DNA of 64,000 bases from Photorhabdus bodei (GTDB lineage: Bacteria; Pseudomonadota; Gammaproteobacteria; Enterobacterales; Enterobacteriaceae). The notes under the pieces were generated by a model. The model made no database searches, was not told the DNA's origin, and saw only the letters and a program-made list of their open reading frames with translations. The position numbers and the translations under genes are program-made. Position 1 is the stretch's first letter; every line of letters begins with the position of its first letter. Location of the stretch: contig NZ_NSCM01000013.1 in assembly GCF_003287735.1 (NCBI RefSeq), positions 1-64,000 on the forward strand, read 5' to 3'. Positions 1 to 8,829 of the stretch are shown here, piece after piece.

Positions 1-567
1 AATCTTAAAGTCACAGCGAAAGACGAACCCATCCTCTTTCTTGACGCGGTTCACCCGACTCAAGGCACTAAACTCGGTTATGGCTGGATGCGAAAAGGCG
101 AGAAAAAAACAGTCAAAACAACAGGAAGCCGAACTCGCCTGAATATATTGGGCGCACTCAACCTGAATGCTATTGGTCGTACGGTGTTCCAGGAATATCA
201 AACCATCAATGACTACAACATGTGCTGTTTTTTCAATGAAATAAGAAAGTCTTATCCTGACTATCATCAAAAAATTCATCTTATTGTGGATGGGGCGGGT
301 TACAACAAAGCTCATCTTGTGAAGGAGTGGGCTTATGTTAGCAATATTGAGTTACATTACCTTCCTCCATACAGCCCAAATTTAAACCCGATAGAACGAT
401 TATGGAAGGTCATGAATGAACATGTTCGAAATAACCGTTATTTCGCTGATAAACATGAATTTCGAGACAAAGTATTCAAATTTTTCACCACAACGCTACC
501 GGATATAGCGGACTCGCTGATGTCTAGAATTAACGACCATTTTCAGGTGCTAAAAACTGCATCTTGA
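1..567 (+). CDS. IS630-family transposase, C-terminal part (cut by window start)
   Basis: DDE-type transposase that would catalyse cut-and-paste movement of its own IS element. The frame is open from base 1 and reads the same protein as the C-terminal half of the split copy at 3086-3715, so the N-terminal helix-turn-helix half lies outside the window. Visible catalytic motifs are the Asp in LIVDGAGYNKAH and the block YLPPYSPNLNPIERLW, whose Glu completes the DDE triad of the IS630/Tc1 superfamily. It differs from the second copy at only a few residues (TINDYN against TLNDDD; NEHVR against NEQVR), so the two are recent relatives. An internal ATG at 88 exists but homology continues upstream of it. 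Confidence 0.9.
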   Translation, partial: NLKVTAKDEPILFLDAVHPTQGTKLGYGWMRKGEKKTVKTTGSRTRLNILGALNLNAIGRTVFQEYQTINDYNMCCFFNEIRKSYPDYHQKIHLIVDGAGYNKAHLVKEWAYVSNIELHYLPPYSPNLNPIERLWKVMNEHVRNNRYFADKHEFRDKVFKFFTTTLPDIADSLMSRINDHFQVLKTAS

Positions 568-582
568 AGTTTCTTGGGTATA
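1..582 (+). mobile_element. IS630-family element, right part only
   Basis: The terminal inverted repeat follows the transposase stop: GCATCTTGAAG, then a spacer, then TTGGGTATA ending at 582. The same end, in inverse orientation, begins at 3071 in the second copy. The left end is outside the window. The element sits directly downstream of galE and faces it. Confidence 0.8.
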
Positions 583-657
583 TATCGAATAGGTAGTCAT
601 TCAGATTTATTCTGAATTTTACTTCTTTTAAGGAATCAAACAGTGTAGGTATACACC

Positions 658-1677
658 TTAATTAGAGCGAAAACCATTGGGGTTATTCTTCTGCCAGTTC
701 CAGCTATCGCGCATCATGTCGTCAATATTGCGTGTTGCTTGCCAGCCAAGAATTTCACGGGCTTTGGACGGATCAGACCAACATTCAGCAATATCTCCAG
801 GGCGTCTATTTGTGATTTTATGTGGAATCTCTTTACCTGCTGCCTTTTCAAAAGCATGAAGTAAATCAAATACAGAATAACCAGCGCCTGTTCCTAAATT
901 GAAAACTTCATAAGATTGTTGTTTATCCAGATAATCAATGGCGGCAATATGGCCTTCAGCCAAATCCATTACGTGAATATAATCACGAACACCGGTACCG
1001 TCTTTGGTTGGATAATCGTTGCCATACACTGATAAACATTCCAGACGACCAATCGCGACCTGAGTGATATAAGGCAACAGATTATTGGGAATACCGTTAG
1101 GGTCTTCACCAATCATACCTGATGGGTGTGCACCAACAGGATTGAAATATCTTAGACTAGTAATTTTGAAATTTGACTCGGCTGCGGCAAAATCTTTTAG
1201 AATTTGCTCAACCATCAGTTTAGAAGTGCCATAAGGGTTGGTGGTGCCGCCTACTTTGGCATTTTCAGTAAGTGGTACAAATTCAGGATCACCATAAACC
1301 GTTGCGGATGAACTGAAAATCAGTTGATGTACACCGTTGGCACGCATAGCCTGCAACAGAACTAGGGTGCCAGTAACATTGTTCTGATAATACTCAAGTG
1401 GTTTTCTGGTAGATTCACCAACCGCTTTTAATCCGGCAAAATGAATTACAGTATCTATTTTGTTTTCCTGGAAGATTTGATTCAGTAAATCTAAATCAAG
1501 AATATCACCTTGATAAAACTTCACTGATTTGCCAGTAAATTTTTCAACTCTACGAAGAGATTCAGGTGATGAATTGCAAAGGTTATCGATAACTACAATA
1601 TCAGCTCCTTTTTCCAGAAGCGCTAATACTGTGTGTGAACCGATGTAGCCGGCTCCGCCGGTGATTAGAATTGACAT
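658..1677 (-). CDS. galE: UDP-glucose 4-epimerase
   Basis: Cytoplasmic NAD-dependent epimerase that interconverts UDP-glucose and UDP-galactose; some members also act on the N-acetyl forms. The 339 residues match the usual GalE length. The extended-SDR Rossmann motif GGAGYIGSH lies near residues 7-15, the catalytic Ser in SSSATVYG, and the Tyr-Lys pair in [11 protein letters not shown]. The substrate-binding RYFNPVGAH block follows. It is the last gene at the distal end of the Wzm/Wzt-type operon, separated from it by IS elements and an acyltransferase gene, so it probably supplies UDP-Gal or UDP-GalNAc for surface polysaccharide. It is less AT-rich than its polysaccharide neighbours, which suggests a different history. 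Confidence 0.95.
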   Translation of the reverse strand: MSILITGGAGYIGSHTVLALLEKGADIVVIDNLCNSSPESLRRVEKFTGKSVKFYQGDILDLDLLNQIFQENKIDTVIHFAGLKAVGESTRKPLEYYQNNVTGTLVLLQAMRANGVHQLIFSSSATVYGDPEFVPLTENAKVGGTTNPYGTSKLMVEQILKDFAAAESNFKITSLRYFNPVGAHPSGMIGEDPNGIPNNLLPYITQVAIGRLECLSVYGNDYPTKDGTGVRDYIHVMDLAEGHIAAIDYLDKQQSYEVFNLGTGAGYSVFDLLHAFEKAAGKEIPHKITNRRPGDIAECWSDPSKAREILGWQATRNIDDMMRDSWNWQKNNPNGFRSN

Positions 1678-1908
1678 AAGTAGGATAAAAGATTAGCAGT
1701 GCACTATTTAATGTAAATTTCCAAGTACTTATTTATAACACTTTCTATGTTAAAAATCTTCATTTGTAAATTTTTTCTTTTTTACTTTCATGTTTTTCTT
1801 TAATTTCAGAATTTAGTATTAAATATTCAACAGATTCTTTTAGTACTAATGATTTTTTCATAGGTATAAGTAATTCTTTATAACTTATAGTATTAGGTGA
1901 AAATAGTT

Positions 1909-3021
1909 CTATTTCATCTTACTAATCAACCTTCGTGATATTGCCATAAATGGCTTTTCTATTAATAAGTGGGTTAGGTACGATATAAAAATGATTATCA
2001 ATCCAGTAAAGAAAAATTTCGAGAATCCGCTAATTTTCCGGAAAAAATGTAACTCGAAAAGCAATCGAAACAAGATAAACTGAGTTAGGTAAACTGAATA
2101 CGAAATATTTCCAAGCATATTCATGAATTCGCACTTATCGATACCAAAGGTTTTTTCGTACAGTACAAAGGTTGCTACCATAAGGAAGGAAATTATTCCC
2201 CAATTATTGGGTCCGTGTAGAAGTTTAAATGGTGGCGCAGTACTACCTGATGGAATTAGCCCTCCAGAACAAAGTACGCATACTGATGCTAGGAATATAA
2301 ATAACAACAAGACTTTGATAAGTCCTGAAACAGGCAGAGTTACATGTTTATGAATTAAGTAAGCGAACATACCATAGATGAAGTCAATCATCATTGGCGA
2401 CGATAACAGAGCGATGAACGGTCTCTCAATCCCTTCTGGATAATTCATTGTTCTGTATGCATTCATGGACACCGAACCTGAAAATACCAACTGTAACATG
2501 AGCATGGTTGTAAATATCAGAGTTATTCCGGCTACCACTCGATATTTGTGAGATATAACAATTGCAACTAGAAAGTATATATAGAACATCACTTCATAGC
2601 TGAGAGTCCATACTGGTGCCAGTATATTGTAACCAAAGAACGGTGGGGATGAGAGGTAGTTGATGTGAAGTGGTAATATCGATTTAACAACGTTATGGAG
2701 ATTTGGTTCTCCGTAATCAGTTATATTCATTTTAATAGCAATAATCGAACAGATAGCAACGCAGATAAGCATTAATGGGTAAAGTCTAAAGAATCTGCGA
2801 ATAATGTATTTTAGCCATCCATGATGTTCATTTTTTTCTGTTGAAAGGCAGATGATGAACCCGCTGATCACAAAGAAAAGATCCACGCCGAAAAAGAATT
2901 GGCCAAAAAGCAGATAGCCAATATTTTGTTGTGTATAAACTCCATCAAGTATGGGTGACATGTGAACAAATAGCACCAGTATGGCTGCCGCGCCTCGAAG
3001 ATATTGAATGGATAAGAGCAT
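1909..3021 (-). CDS. Membrane O-acyltransferase (acyltransferase family 3, OafA/YrhL type)
   Basis: Integral membrane protein of 370 residues with about ten hydrophobic segments. The N-terminus carries the family signature: SIQYLRGAAAILVLFVHMSP, with the Arg and His used by this family, followed by FGVDLFFVISGFI. Members transfer an acyl group, usually acetyl, from the cytoplasm onto extracytoplasmic sugars. It lacks the C-terminal SGNH domain found in long OafA proteins. Flanked by galE and an IS630 element, it is probably a decorating enzyme for the polysaccharide of the neighbouring operon (inference). It is AT-rich with clear signs of horizontal origin. The sugar target cannot be read from sequence. 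Confidence 0.85.
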   Translation of the reverse strand: MLLSIQYLRGAAAILVLFVHMSPILDGVYTQQNIGYLLFGQFFFGVDLFFVISGFIICLSTEKNEHHGWLKYIIRRFFRLYPLMLICVAICSIIAIKMNITDYGEPNLHNVVKSILPLHINYLSSPPFFGYNILAPVWTLSYEVMFYIYFLVAIVISHKYRVVAGITLIFTTMLMLQLVFSGSVSMNAYRTMNYPEGIERPFIALLSSPMMIDFIYGMFAYLIHKHVTLPVSGLIKVLLLFIFLASVCVLCSGGLIPSGSTAPPFKLLHGPNNWGIISFLMVATFVLYEKTFGIDKCEFMNMLGNISYSVYLTQFILFRLLFELHFFRKISGFSKFFFTGLIIIFISYLTHLLIEKPFMAISRRLISKMK

Positions 3022-3085
3022 TATTAATCCTGTATATATGTATTTAATTACTCATTGGGTGGCAATGATATATACCCAAGAAACT

Positions 3086-3715
3086 TCAAGATGCAGTTTT
3101 TAGCACCTGAAAATGGTCGTTAATTCTAGACATCAGCGAGTCCGCTATATCAGGTAGCGTTGTGGTAAAAAATTTGAATACTTTGTCTCGAAATTCATGT
3201 TTATCCGCGAAATAACGGTTATTTCGAACCTGTTCATTCATGACCTTCCATAATCGCTCTATCGGATTTAAATTTGGGCTGTATGGAGGAAGGTAATGTA
3301 ATTCAATATTGCTAACATAAGCCCACTCCTTCACGAGATGAGCTTTGTTGTAACCCGCCCCATCCACAATAAGATGAATTTTTTGATGATAGTCAGGATA
3401 AGACTTTCTTATTTCATTGAAAAAACAGCACATGTCGTCGTCATTGAGGGTTTGATATTCCTGGAACACCGTACGACCAATAGCATTCAGGTTGAGTGCC
3501 CCCAATATATTCAGGTGAGTTCGGCTTCCTGTTGTTTTGACTGTTTTTTTCTCGCCTTTTCGCATCCAGCCATAACCGAGTTTAGTGCCTTGAGTCGGGT
3601 GAACCGCGTCAAGAAAGAGGATGGGTTCGTCTTTCGCTGTGACTTTAAGATTTTCATAATATTCAATAAATTGTCTCTGTTTTTCTGCATCGAATTTATG
3701 AGGGACACCACAAGG
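3086..3715 (-). pseudogene. IS630 transposase, C-terminal half of an interrupted gene
   Basis: Encodes the catalytic half of the transposase, almost identical to the copy at 1-567, from CGVPHKFDAEKQ through LPPYSPNLNPIERLW to the stop. Family homology starts immediately inside the junction with the IS1111 element. An apparent start at 3736 lies within the inserted element and is accidental. The matching N-terminal half is at 5052-5447. The gene should be inactive while the insertion is in place, although the sibling copy at the window start may supply transposase. Confidence 0.9.
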
Positions 3716-3722
3716 TAATGAG

Positions 3723-3734
3723 ATGGTTCCCCTC
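3723..3734 (+). repeat. Left subterminal inverted repeat of the IS1111 element
   Basis: ATGGTTCCCCTC, perfectly inverted at 5037-5048. It is set in 7 bp from the deduced left end of the element. Confidence 0.88.
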
Positions 3735-3788
3735 ACTCTAACGGCAGTATATTAGCAGAGTGATTATCTTTGATAAGAGGCTACCATC

Positions 3789-4793
3789 ATGAACACTATC
3801 GCACTGATTGGCATCGATCTCGGCAAACATTCTTTTCATGTCCATTGTCAGGAGCAATCGGGAAAAGCTCTGCTACGTAAAAAATTCACCCGAACTAAAT
3901 TGATGGAATTCTTAGCCGATTGCTCTCCGGCAACGGTGGTGATGGAAGCCTGTGCTGGCGCGCATTTCATGGCAAGGCGGATCGCTGATTTGGGGCATGA
4001 GGCTAAGCTGATTTCACCGCAGTTTGTCCGTCCTTTTGTCAAAAGTAACAAGAATGATTTTATTGACGCGGAAGCCATCTGTGAAGCCGCCTCACGACCT
4101 TCAATGCGTTTTGTTCAGCCCAGAACGGAAGCCCAACAAGCCATGCGAGCGTTGCATCGTGTCCGGGAATCACTGGTCCGGGATAAAGTCAAAACCACCA
4201 ATCAGATGCAAGCTTTCCTGCTTGAGTTTGGCATCAGTATGCCCAAGGGGATTGCCGTGATAAAACGACTCTCCACTGTTTTGGCCGAACATCCTCTTCC
4301 ATCTTATTTGGCGCAAATATTACTACGGTTACAGGCGCATTATCACTATCTGGTTGGGCAAATCACCGAGATTGAGACCGCACTGTCACAGGAAATCATT
4401 CAGGATGATACCGGACAACGGCTGATGACGATCCCCGGTATTGGTCCCATCACGGCGAGTGTGCTTTCCTCACAACTGGGTGATGGAAAACAATATTCTC
4501 GCAGCCGGGATTTTGCGGCCTCGACGGGTTTGGTTCCCCGCCAGTACAGCACCGGGGGAAGGACGACCTTATTGGGTATCAGTAAACGGGGTAATAAGAC
4601 GCTCCGGCAACTGTTGGTACTCTGCGCCCGGTCATTCATGCAACAGATTGAACACCGGCAGGGAAAACTGGCTGACTGGGTTAAGCAGCAGCTTGAACGA
4701 AAGCACTCTAATATCGTGGCCTGTGCATTGGCTAATAAACTCGCCCGGATAGCGTGGGCCATTACGACACAACGCACGGTATTTGTCGCCTAA
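3789..4793 (+). CDS. IS110-family (IS1111-group) transposase
   Basis: DEDD-type recombinase of 334 residues, full length for the family. The RuvC-like N-terminal domain shows GIDLGKHSFHVH (first Asp), VMEACAGAHF (Glu) and KSNKNDFIDAEAI (Asp pair). The C-terminal Transposase_20 domain shows LMTIPGIGPITASVL and AASTGLVPRQYSTGG, which holds the family's catalytic Ser. Such enzymes insert without target duplication and are guided by an RNA made from the element's own non-coding end. The frame is intact, so the element may still be active. It has jumped into an IS630 transposase gene on the opposite strand. Confidence 0.95.
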   Translation: MNTIALIGIDLGKHSFHVHCQEQSGKALLRKKFTRTKLMEFLADCSPATVVMEACAGAHFMARRIADLGHEAKLISPQFVRPFVKSNKNDFIDAEAICEAASRPSMRFVQPRTEAQQAMRALHRVRESLVRDKVKTTNQMQAFLLEFGISMPKGIAVIKRLSTVLAEHPLPSYLAQILLRLQAHYHYLVGQITEIETALSQEIIQDDTGQRLMTIPGIGPITASVLSSQLGDGKQYSRSRDFAASTGLVPRQYSTGGRTTLLGISKRGNKTLRQLLVLCARSFMQQIEHRQGKLADWVKQQLERKHSNIVACALANKLARIAWAITTQRTVFVA

Positions 4794-5036
4794 AGCTGGC
4801 GTCATTGTGAACCTATTTAAATGTTACCCCACTGGTTTTGCGAAGACTGATTATTGATGACATGAACGGCCTACCGGCCTGATGAGAAACCTAACATAAA
4901 AAATGGCTCTTTCAAGCCGACAAGGTTTTAAGGTTCATCAGGCGCGGAACTCATCGAGGCGCAGGCTCCTTGCCTACAGTGACGCCGGATAGATTTAAGC
5001 AAGCCAAAAATTCATCAAAATGAGTGTTGCAAAAAC
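4794..5036 (+). ncRNA. Probable guide (bridge/seek) RNA region of the IS1111 element
   Basis: About 240 bp between the transposase stop and the right inverted repeat holds no plausible gene. In IS1111-group elements this 3' non-coding end is known to encode the guide RNA that pairs with target and donor ends. The stretch contains several short self-complementary segments, such as GGCCTACCGGCC near 4868. The exact RNA ends and the pairing loops were not resolved here, so this call rests mainly on position and family knowledge. Confidence 0.5.
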
Positions 5037-5048
5037 GAGGGGAACCAT
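5037..5048 (+). repeat. Right subterminal inverted repeat of the IS1111 element
   Basis: GAGGGGAACCAT, the exact complement of the left repeat at 3723-3734. It is set in 3 bp from the deduced right end. Confidence 0.88.
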
Positions 5049-5051
5049 AGA

Positions 5052-5447
5052 TTTTTTATAAGGAAAACCCTGACGGTGTAGCCATTTATTCATGCCGGGA
5101 ATGCTAAAGGTCATATTCCAGAGCTGAGTAACATAGGCCACAATTTCATGTGTGTGATGGAAAAGATTTTGAGATAAGTGGTTGATTAAAAAGTCAGTTT
5201 GCTCTCGATAAAGTAAACTATCAGACCCCCCATTATCAGATTGAAGTTTACCTTGATTGAGGTAATCACCGATATGGCGGTCAACGGTGGTCTGATGGAG
5301 TCGCAATGCCTGGGCTATCATGACAGAACTCCACCCTTCAGAAGCCAGAAGGATAGCTTTTATTCTGTCTCGTACTTGACCATCACGAGTGGTGTCGTGA
5401 AGACGTTCAAGTTTGATTTTTTGTTCTGATGTAATAAATATTTTCAT
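5052..5447 (-). pseudogene. IS630 transposase, N-terminal half of an interrupted gene
   Basis: Encodes the DNA-binding half of the transposase: MKIFITSEQKIKLERL at the start, then a helix-turn-helix region (SSVMIAQALRLHQTTVDRH), ending in GFPYKK at the insertion junction. The frame runs on into the IS1111 element to a stop at 4995, adding foreign residues. ATG at 5447 is preferred over the longer frame from 5483 because family similarity begins there and 5483 lies in the terminal repeat region. The catalytic half is at 3086-3715. Confidence 0.85.
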
Positions 5448-5564
5448 AGCGAGGATAATGATCTCCATTTCAGATAAAATCAAGCATCTTCAATGACTAC
5501 GGGTATATATATTCTTTTAGTGATTTGTCGAGAGTGTTCAGAATTCTGTGTCACGTTAAAAATA

Positions 5565-6139
5565 TTACAGCGTCATCACGTTCTTCAGTCGCTCGTTAAA
5601 ATAAGTGACTAACTGGGACAATGTTAAATTCCAACTCTGAATGGGCATTGTCCATTTTGCCTGTGTATTCATTAGCCCCAGATAAAGCAGCTTCAACAAA
5701 CTGTTTTCATTTGGGAAAGCTCCTTTGGTTTTCGTCAGCTTCCTGAACTGGCGGCGCAATTAATTCTGTGATTGGTGGTATAAAGCACCTTTTCTGATGC
5801 CTGTGGGATAACGAAAATACGCTGACAAATTCCCCCACTTTTTGCGTCAGGATTGGATAACCACTGGATACTGCTCTCCTCATTTGGCTTCCAGTTCATC
5901 CAGCACCGTTTTTGCTGCATCTTTTGACACTACCCGGTAACGGGGCTTCAGGTCCGCGATAAACGCTTTATAATGTTTTGAGACCACATATTTAATTGGG
6001 GAGTATCTGGTGAATAACGCACAGCTGTACTTTTGTTCGCGGATAGAGCGCTGTTTATCGCCTCCGGGAAACCCGTCATATCACCCACACTCGTAATCAG
6101 AATATCCTTAAACCCCCTCGATCTGCTTTTGACTTCATA
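5565..6139 (-). pseudogene. IS256-family (mutator) transposase fragment, frameshifted
   Basis: Three reading frames together give the C-terminal part of an IS256-type transposase. Upstream part: SRGFKDILITSVGDMTGFPE. Middle part: VVSKHYKAFIADLKPRYR with a following LDELE. Last part: RQFRKLTKTKGAFPNENS then KWTMPIQSWNLTLSQL. At least two frameshifts separate these blocks and the N-terminal half is missing, so the gene is dead. It lies between the split IS630 element and the polysaccharide operon, marking repeated insertion at this end of the cluster. Confidence 0.85.
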
Positions 6140-6446
6140 TTGGTAGGGATGATCGTGAAGATTGAGTGAACCGGGTGGTGTCGAGGGAGTAACACTGGTT
6201 ATTCCAGCAATTTGCTATCGCGCTATTGCTGGACTGTTTACTATGTGGAGAACAACGAAGATAAAGGTGAAAGTATTGATGTTTGCCAACTCGGAGGTCT
6301 CTTTACTGTGTATGTCAGGTATATTGTGAACCAATAGTAAATGTCTTAATCAGGACAGCTAATGTAGGGGTAGTGATTGGTGTAATTGGCGTATCACTAC
6401 CTCATTATCGGAACTAGGCTATTTAATTAAATAGTATAAGTACGAA
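6140..6446. other. Intergenic stretch without a recognised gene
   Basis: About 300 bp between the IS256 remnant and the end of the NTase gene. No credible frame, tRNA or strong terminator hairpin was seen. It is probably debris from the neighbouring insertions. Confidence 0.5.
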
Positions 6447-7511
6447 TCAGTAAAGGTAAGCATCTAATGTTACAATTTTACCTCTGGAATTCCATTCTAT
6501 AATATCTACACCACGGAAAACTTTTTCATCCAAAGTAAGTTCAAACTCGATTATTGATTTTGAAGCTTCTGTGAGAATGGATTTTGCCACAAAAGAGAGT
6601 TTCTTATGTGAAGAGAAAAGTTGTATCAACATTTCTCGAATACTATCGCTGCCGATTAAATGATTACTAGGATCAATCAAAGAAGCATTGCTATCAAACA
6701 GTTCCATCACTTCATGTAATGATTTTTTATCGAACGCTTTAATGTAAGCTTCAGTTAAGCTACGTATAGGACCAGCTGCTTTACGGTGACTCATTTCAAA
6801 GGATTTTACTGCATGGGCATCATAAAAATTATGATAAACGGAATCAGCTAATGGCCTACATGTTATTTTTTTACCCATTAAAACCAGTTCATTAAGGCAA
6901 GAAGAAAGATAAAAGTTACCATCAATCGCACCACCTTTCCTAATGAGATTTTTGGCAGCTGAAATGAAATCATCTGCTTTTTTAAAATAATATAAACCAG
7001 CAATCGCATTTCGACTGATTGCGGTTTTTTCTGCGGCTTGCACTACATTACCTTCATCATTAATTTTTACAAAAGACCATTTAGGGTGGACAGATTCGAA
7101 AGTTAAAACAGCGGAATCTGAATCGCTAGCACGAAAATCATTGACAATCTCTTGGAGATTATCGCTTATATAGTGGTCAGCAGATGCGATAATCAGCTCA
7201 GAATCAAGGTCTAACTCGTCGATTGCCATAAGGCTGCTGCATACCGCTCCCTTTGTCATACCTTGCAGTGGAACGATTTTGCCTTCTCCATTTGAGATCA
7301 CGTTGATTATAGTTTTGAGACTAAGTTTATTCAATTTTTCAACTGGAGCCACGTATATAATTTTGTACCTCTCTTGCAGGGATGTAAAAATTTCTTGTGA
7401 GTATTCTAATAGTGTTCTGTTTGAAACTTCAGTCAGAAGTTTAGGATAGATGAAGTCATTTGAGGTCTCATATAGGTTTTTCCCACTCATAGGAATAATA
7501 ACATTAATCAT
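6447..7511 (-). CDS. Sugar-nucleotidyltransferase-like protein fused to an NTF2/SnoaL-like domain
   Basis: The first 240 or so residues look like a nucleotidyltransferase: MINVIIPMSGKN at the start, DFIYPKLL where the family binds NTP, IIASADHYISD with the metal-binding Asp, and an EKT block. The usual GxGxRF loop is altered to SGKNLYETS, which is odd. The last 100 residues (about 255-354) resemble the NTF2-like fold (ALHEVMELF-type helix, then SLIDPSNHLIGSDSIREML and strand-rich repeats). ATG at 7511 overlaps the upstream HAD gene by 8 bp and is preferred to 7532. Together with the HAD and GDPD-like genes it forms a tight three-gene block that may activate a small substituent for the polysaccharide (inference). 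Confidence 0.65.
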   Translation of the reverse strand: MINVIIPMSGKNLYETSNDFIYPKLLTEVSNRTLLEYSQEIFTSLQERYKIIYVAPVEKLNKLSLKTIINVISNGEGKIVPLQGMTKGAVCSSLMAIDELDLDSELIIASADHYISDNLQEIVNDFRASDSDSAVLTFESVHPKWSFVKINDEGNVVQAAEKTAISRNAIAGLYYFKKADDFISAAKNLIRKGGAIDGNFYLSSCLNELVLMGKKITCRPLADSVYHNFYDAHAVKSFEMSHRKAAGPIRSLTEAYIKAFDKKSLHEVMELFDSNASLIDPSNHLIGSDSIREMLIQLFSSHKKLSFVAKSILTEASKSIIEFELTLDEKVFRGVDIIEWNSRGKIVTLDAYLY

Positions 7512-8151
7512 TTTTCCACCCTGCTTTTTCAATTCTATTAATGAAACCTTTGATGTTTTCGTAATTTACATCATAAACAGTTTCGACTTCTAACACATTC
7601 GCACCGCTAGCTTTTGCTGCTTTTATTCCATTTTCATTATCTTCAACAATTACACATTCATGAGGTTTTAAGCCTAATCTCGATATTGCGAGATTATACA
7701 TTTCCGGGTCAGGTTTACCTTTTATAACATCCTGGTTAGAAATAAAGAATTCTAAATAATTTGATAAGTGAGATTTTTCCATCATAACTTCAATGGAAGT
7801 TTTTATGGAGTTAGAAGCAACAGCAAGCTTATATCCTTCTTTATGTAGCGAAGCTAATGCAAATTCATGATGAAACATTGGCTTGCAGAGATTATGAACG
7901 ATATCCATTGTATATTGCTGTTTCATTTCATTAATAAACCCGTGTAAAGACGTCGATAATCCCTTGTCTTTACTTAGCATTATTAATTTGTCTCTTGTAG
8001 GTAAACCATCATATGTAGTTAAATGTTCTTGCCTTGTTATTTCCAGACCAAAGAGATCTAATGCTTTGTTTAAGGCATCATAATGCCAATCCTTGGCATC
8101 GATTAGTACGCCATCCATATCGAAAATAACAGCCTTAATTTTTTTGTTCAT
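7504..8151 (-). CDS. HAD-superfamily phosphatase (beta-phosphoglucomutase-like)
   Basis: Cytoplasmic hydrolase of 215 residues. HAD motif I is VIFDMDGVLID (nucleophile and acid Asp), motif II is the Ser in LAVASNS, motif III is the Lys in KGKPDPEMY, and motif IV is CVIVEDNENGIKAAKASG. The cap domain sits between motifs I and II, as in subfamily IA. It starts inside the end of the GDPD-like gene (4-bp overlap) and its end overlaps the next gene, so translation is probably coupled. The substrate is likely a phosphorylated sugar or alcohol in the same pathway as the neighbouring nucleotidyltransferase; specificity cannot be read. Confidence 0.85.
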   Translation of the reverse strand: MNKKIKAVIFDMDGVLIDAKDWHYDALNKALDLFGLEITRQEHLTTYDGLPTRDKLIMLSKDKGLSTSLHGFINEMKQQYTMDIVHNLCKPMFHHEFALASLHKEGYKLAVASNSIKTSIEVMMEKSHLSNYLEFFISNQDVIKGKPDPEMYNLAISRLGLKPHECVIVEDNENGIKAAKASGANVLEVETVYDVNYENIKGFINRIEKAGWKND

Positions 8152-8786
8152 AAGAAAAACTCCGTTGCATCTTCAGGCAGATCAGTACAAAGAATTAAAT
8201 TGCGATCATTAATAATATTATAGGGAAAAGTTTTATATTTCTTCCATGATTCAATATGATTGCGATGATGTAATTCTGGAGAAACTATGCAGACTTTTTT
8301 GTCTGAAGATAGAAATTTATTTAACAGATCAACCGTAACAAGATCTTGATTAAAACCATCAAGCCAGATCCCTTCAGCACGATCATACAAAGAATTTATT
8401 GACTCATATTCGCTATATCTTGCGAATGTTGAGAGTCCTAAATGAAAATACCCAAGCATGTCAGGCACAGACATATCAAAAAAAAAGTAATTATCTACCT
8501 TATATTTGTCTAGAATTTCTTTGGCTTTATATTGCAATCCATCAGCTTTGATATTCAGAGCTAATGTGCAACGATTATTACCAGTTTCCATTTTATAAAT
8601 ATTCAGAAAATCGTCAAATGAAATACATTCTTGATTAGCAATATCATGACTGATTACTAACTCACCATCAAAATCTCTGATATCAGTCTCAGTGCCAAAC
8701 CCTAAAGAAAAGGATCTTTTGAAAGCTACGGTTTTATTTTTCTCATCTGGGGTTTTCCAGTAGCCACGATGGGAAATTATTTCCAT
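8148..8786 (-). CDS. Glycerophosphodiester phosphodiesterase-like protein
   Basis: Short (212 residues) TIM-barrel protein of the GDPD/PLC-like group. The N-terminal ISHRGYW supplies the first catalytic His-Arg, GTETDIRDFDG the Glu-Asp pair, and ELVISHD the second His. The C-terminal half is reduced compared with GlpQ/UgpQ. No signal peptide is seen, so it acts in the cytoplasm. In a polysaccharide operon beside a HAD phosphatase and a nucleotidyltransferase it may release or rearrange a glycerol- or choline-type phosphodiester that decorates the glycan. That role is inference; the fold assignment is firmer. Confidence 0.7.
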   Translation of the reverse strand: MEIISHRGYWKTPDEKNKTVAFKRSFSLGFGTETDIRDFDGELVISHDIANQECISFDDFLNIYKMETGNNRCTLALNIKADGLQYKAKEILDKYKVDNYFFFDMSVPDMLGYFHLGLSTFARYSEYESINSLYDRAEGIWLDGFNQDLVTVDLLNKFLSSDKKVCIVSPELHHRNHIESWKKYKTFPYNIINDRNLILCTDLPEDATEFFL

Positions 8787-8829
8787 ATAAACTCCGAATA
8801 ATTAAATCACTTATGCTTTATAAAATTTT

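Larger units (their letters stand above)
3716..5051 (+). mobile_element. IS110-family, IS1111-group insertion sequence
   Basis: The boundaries come from rejoining the interrupted IS630 frame: AAGG at 3712-3715 joins TTTTTTATA at 5052. The element is 1336 bp. A 12-bp perfect inverted repeat, ATGGTTCCCCTC, lies at 3723-3734 and its complement at 5037-5048, that is 7 bp from the left end and 3 bp from the right end. Subterminal repeats with this 7/3 spacing are a known hallmark of the IS1111 group. No target duplication is evident. The transposase gene fills the left three quarters and a non-coding stretch follows. Confidence 0.88.
3071..5507 (-). mobile_element. IS630-family element split by an IS1111-group insertion
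   Basis: Terminal inverted repeats are visible at both ends: TATACCC-(7 nt)-TTCAAGATGC starting at 3071, and its diverged partner ending with GGGTATA at 5507. Between them lie the two halves of one transposase gene, interrupted by the IS at 3716-5051. Removing that insertion restores an open reading frame across the junction (Tyr-Lys-Lys-Pro-Cys-Gly-Val-Pro). Confidence 0.85.

Noticed and set aside
593-630. Hairpin ATTCAG/CTGAAT as terminator between IS630 and galE
   Set aside because: Short AT stem with only scattered Ts; not strong enough to call.
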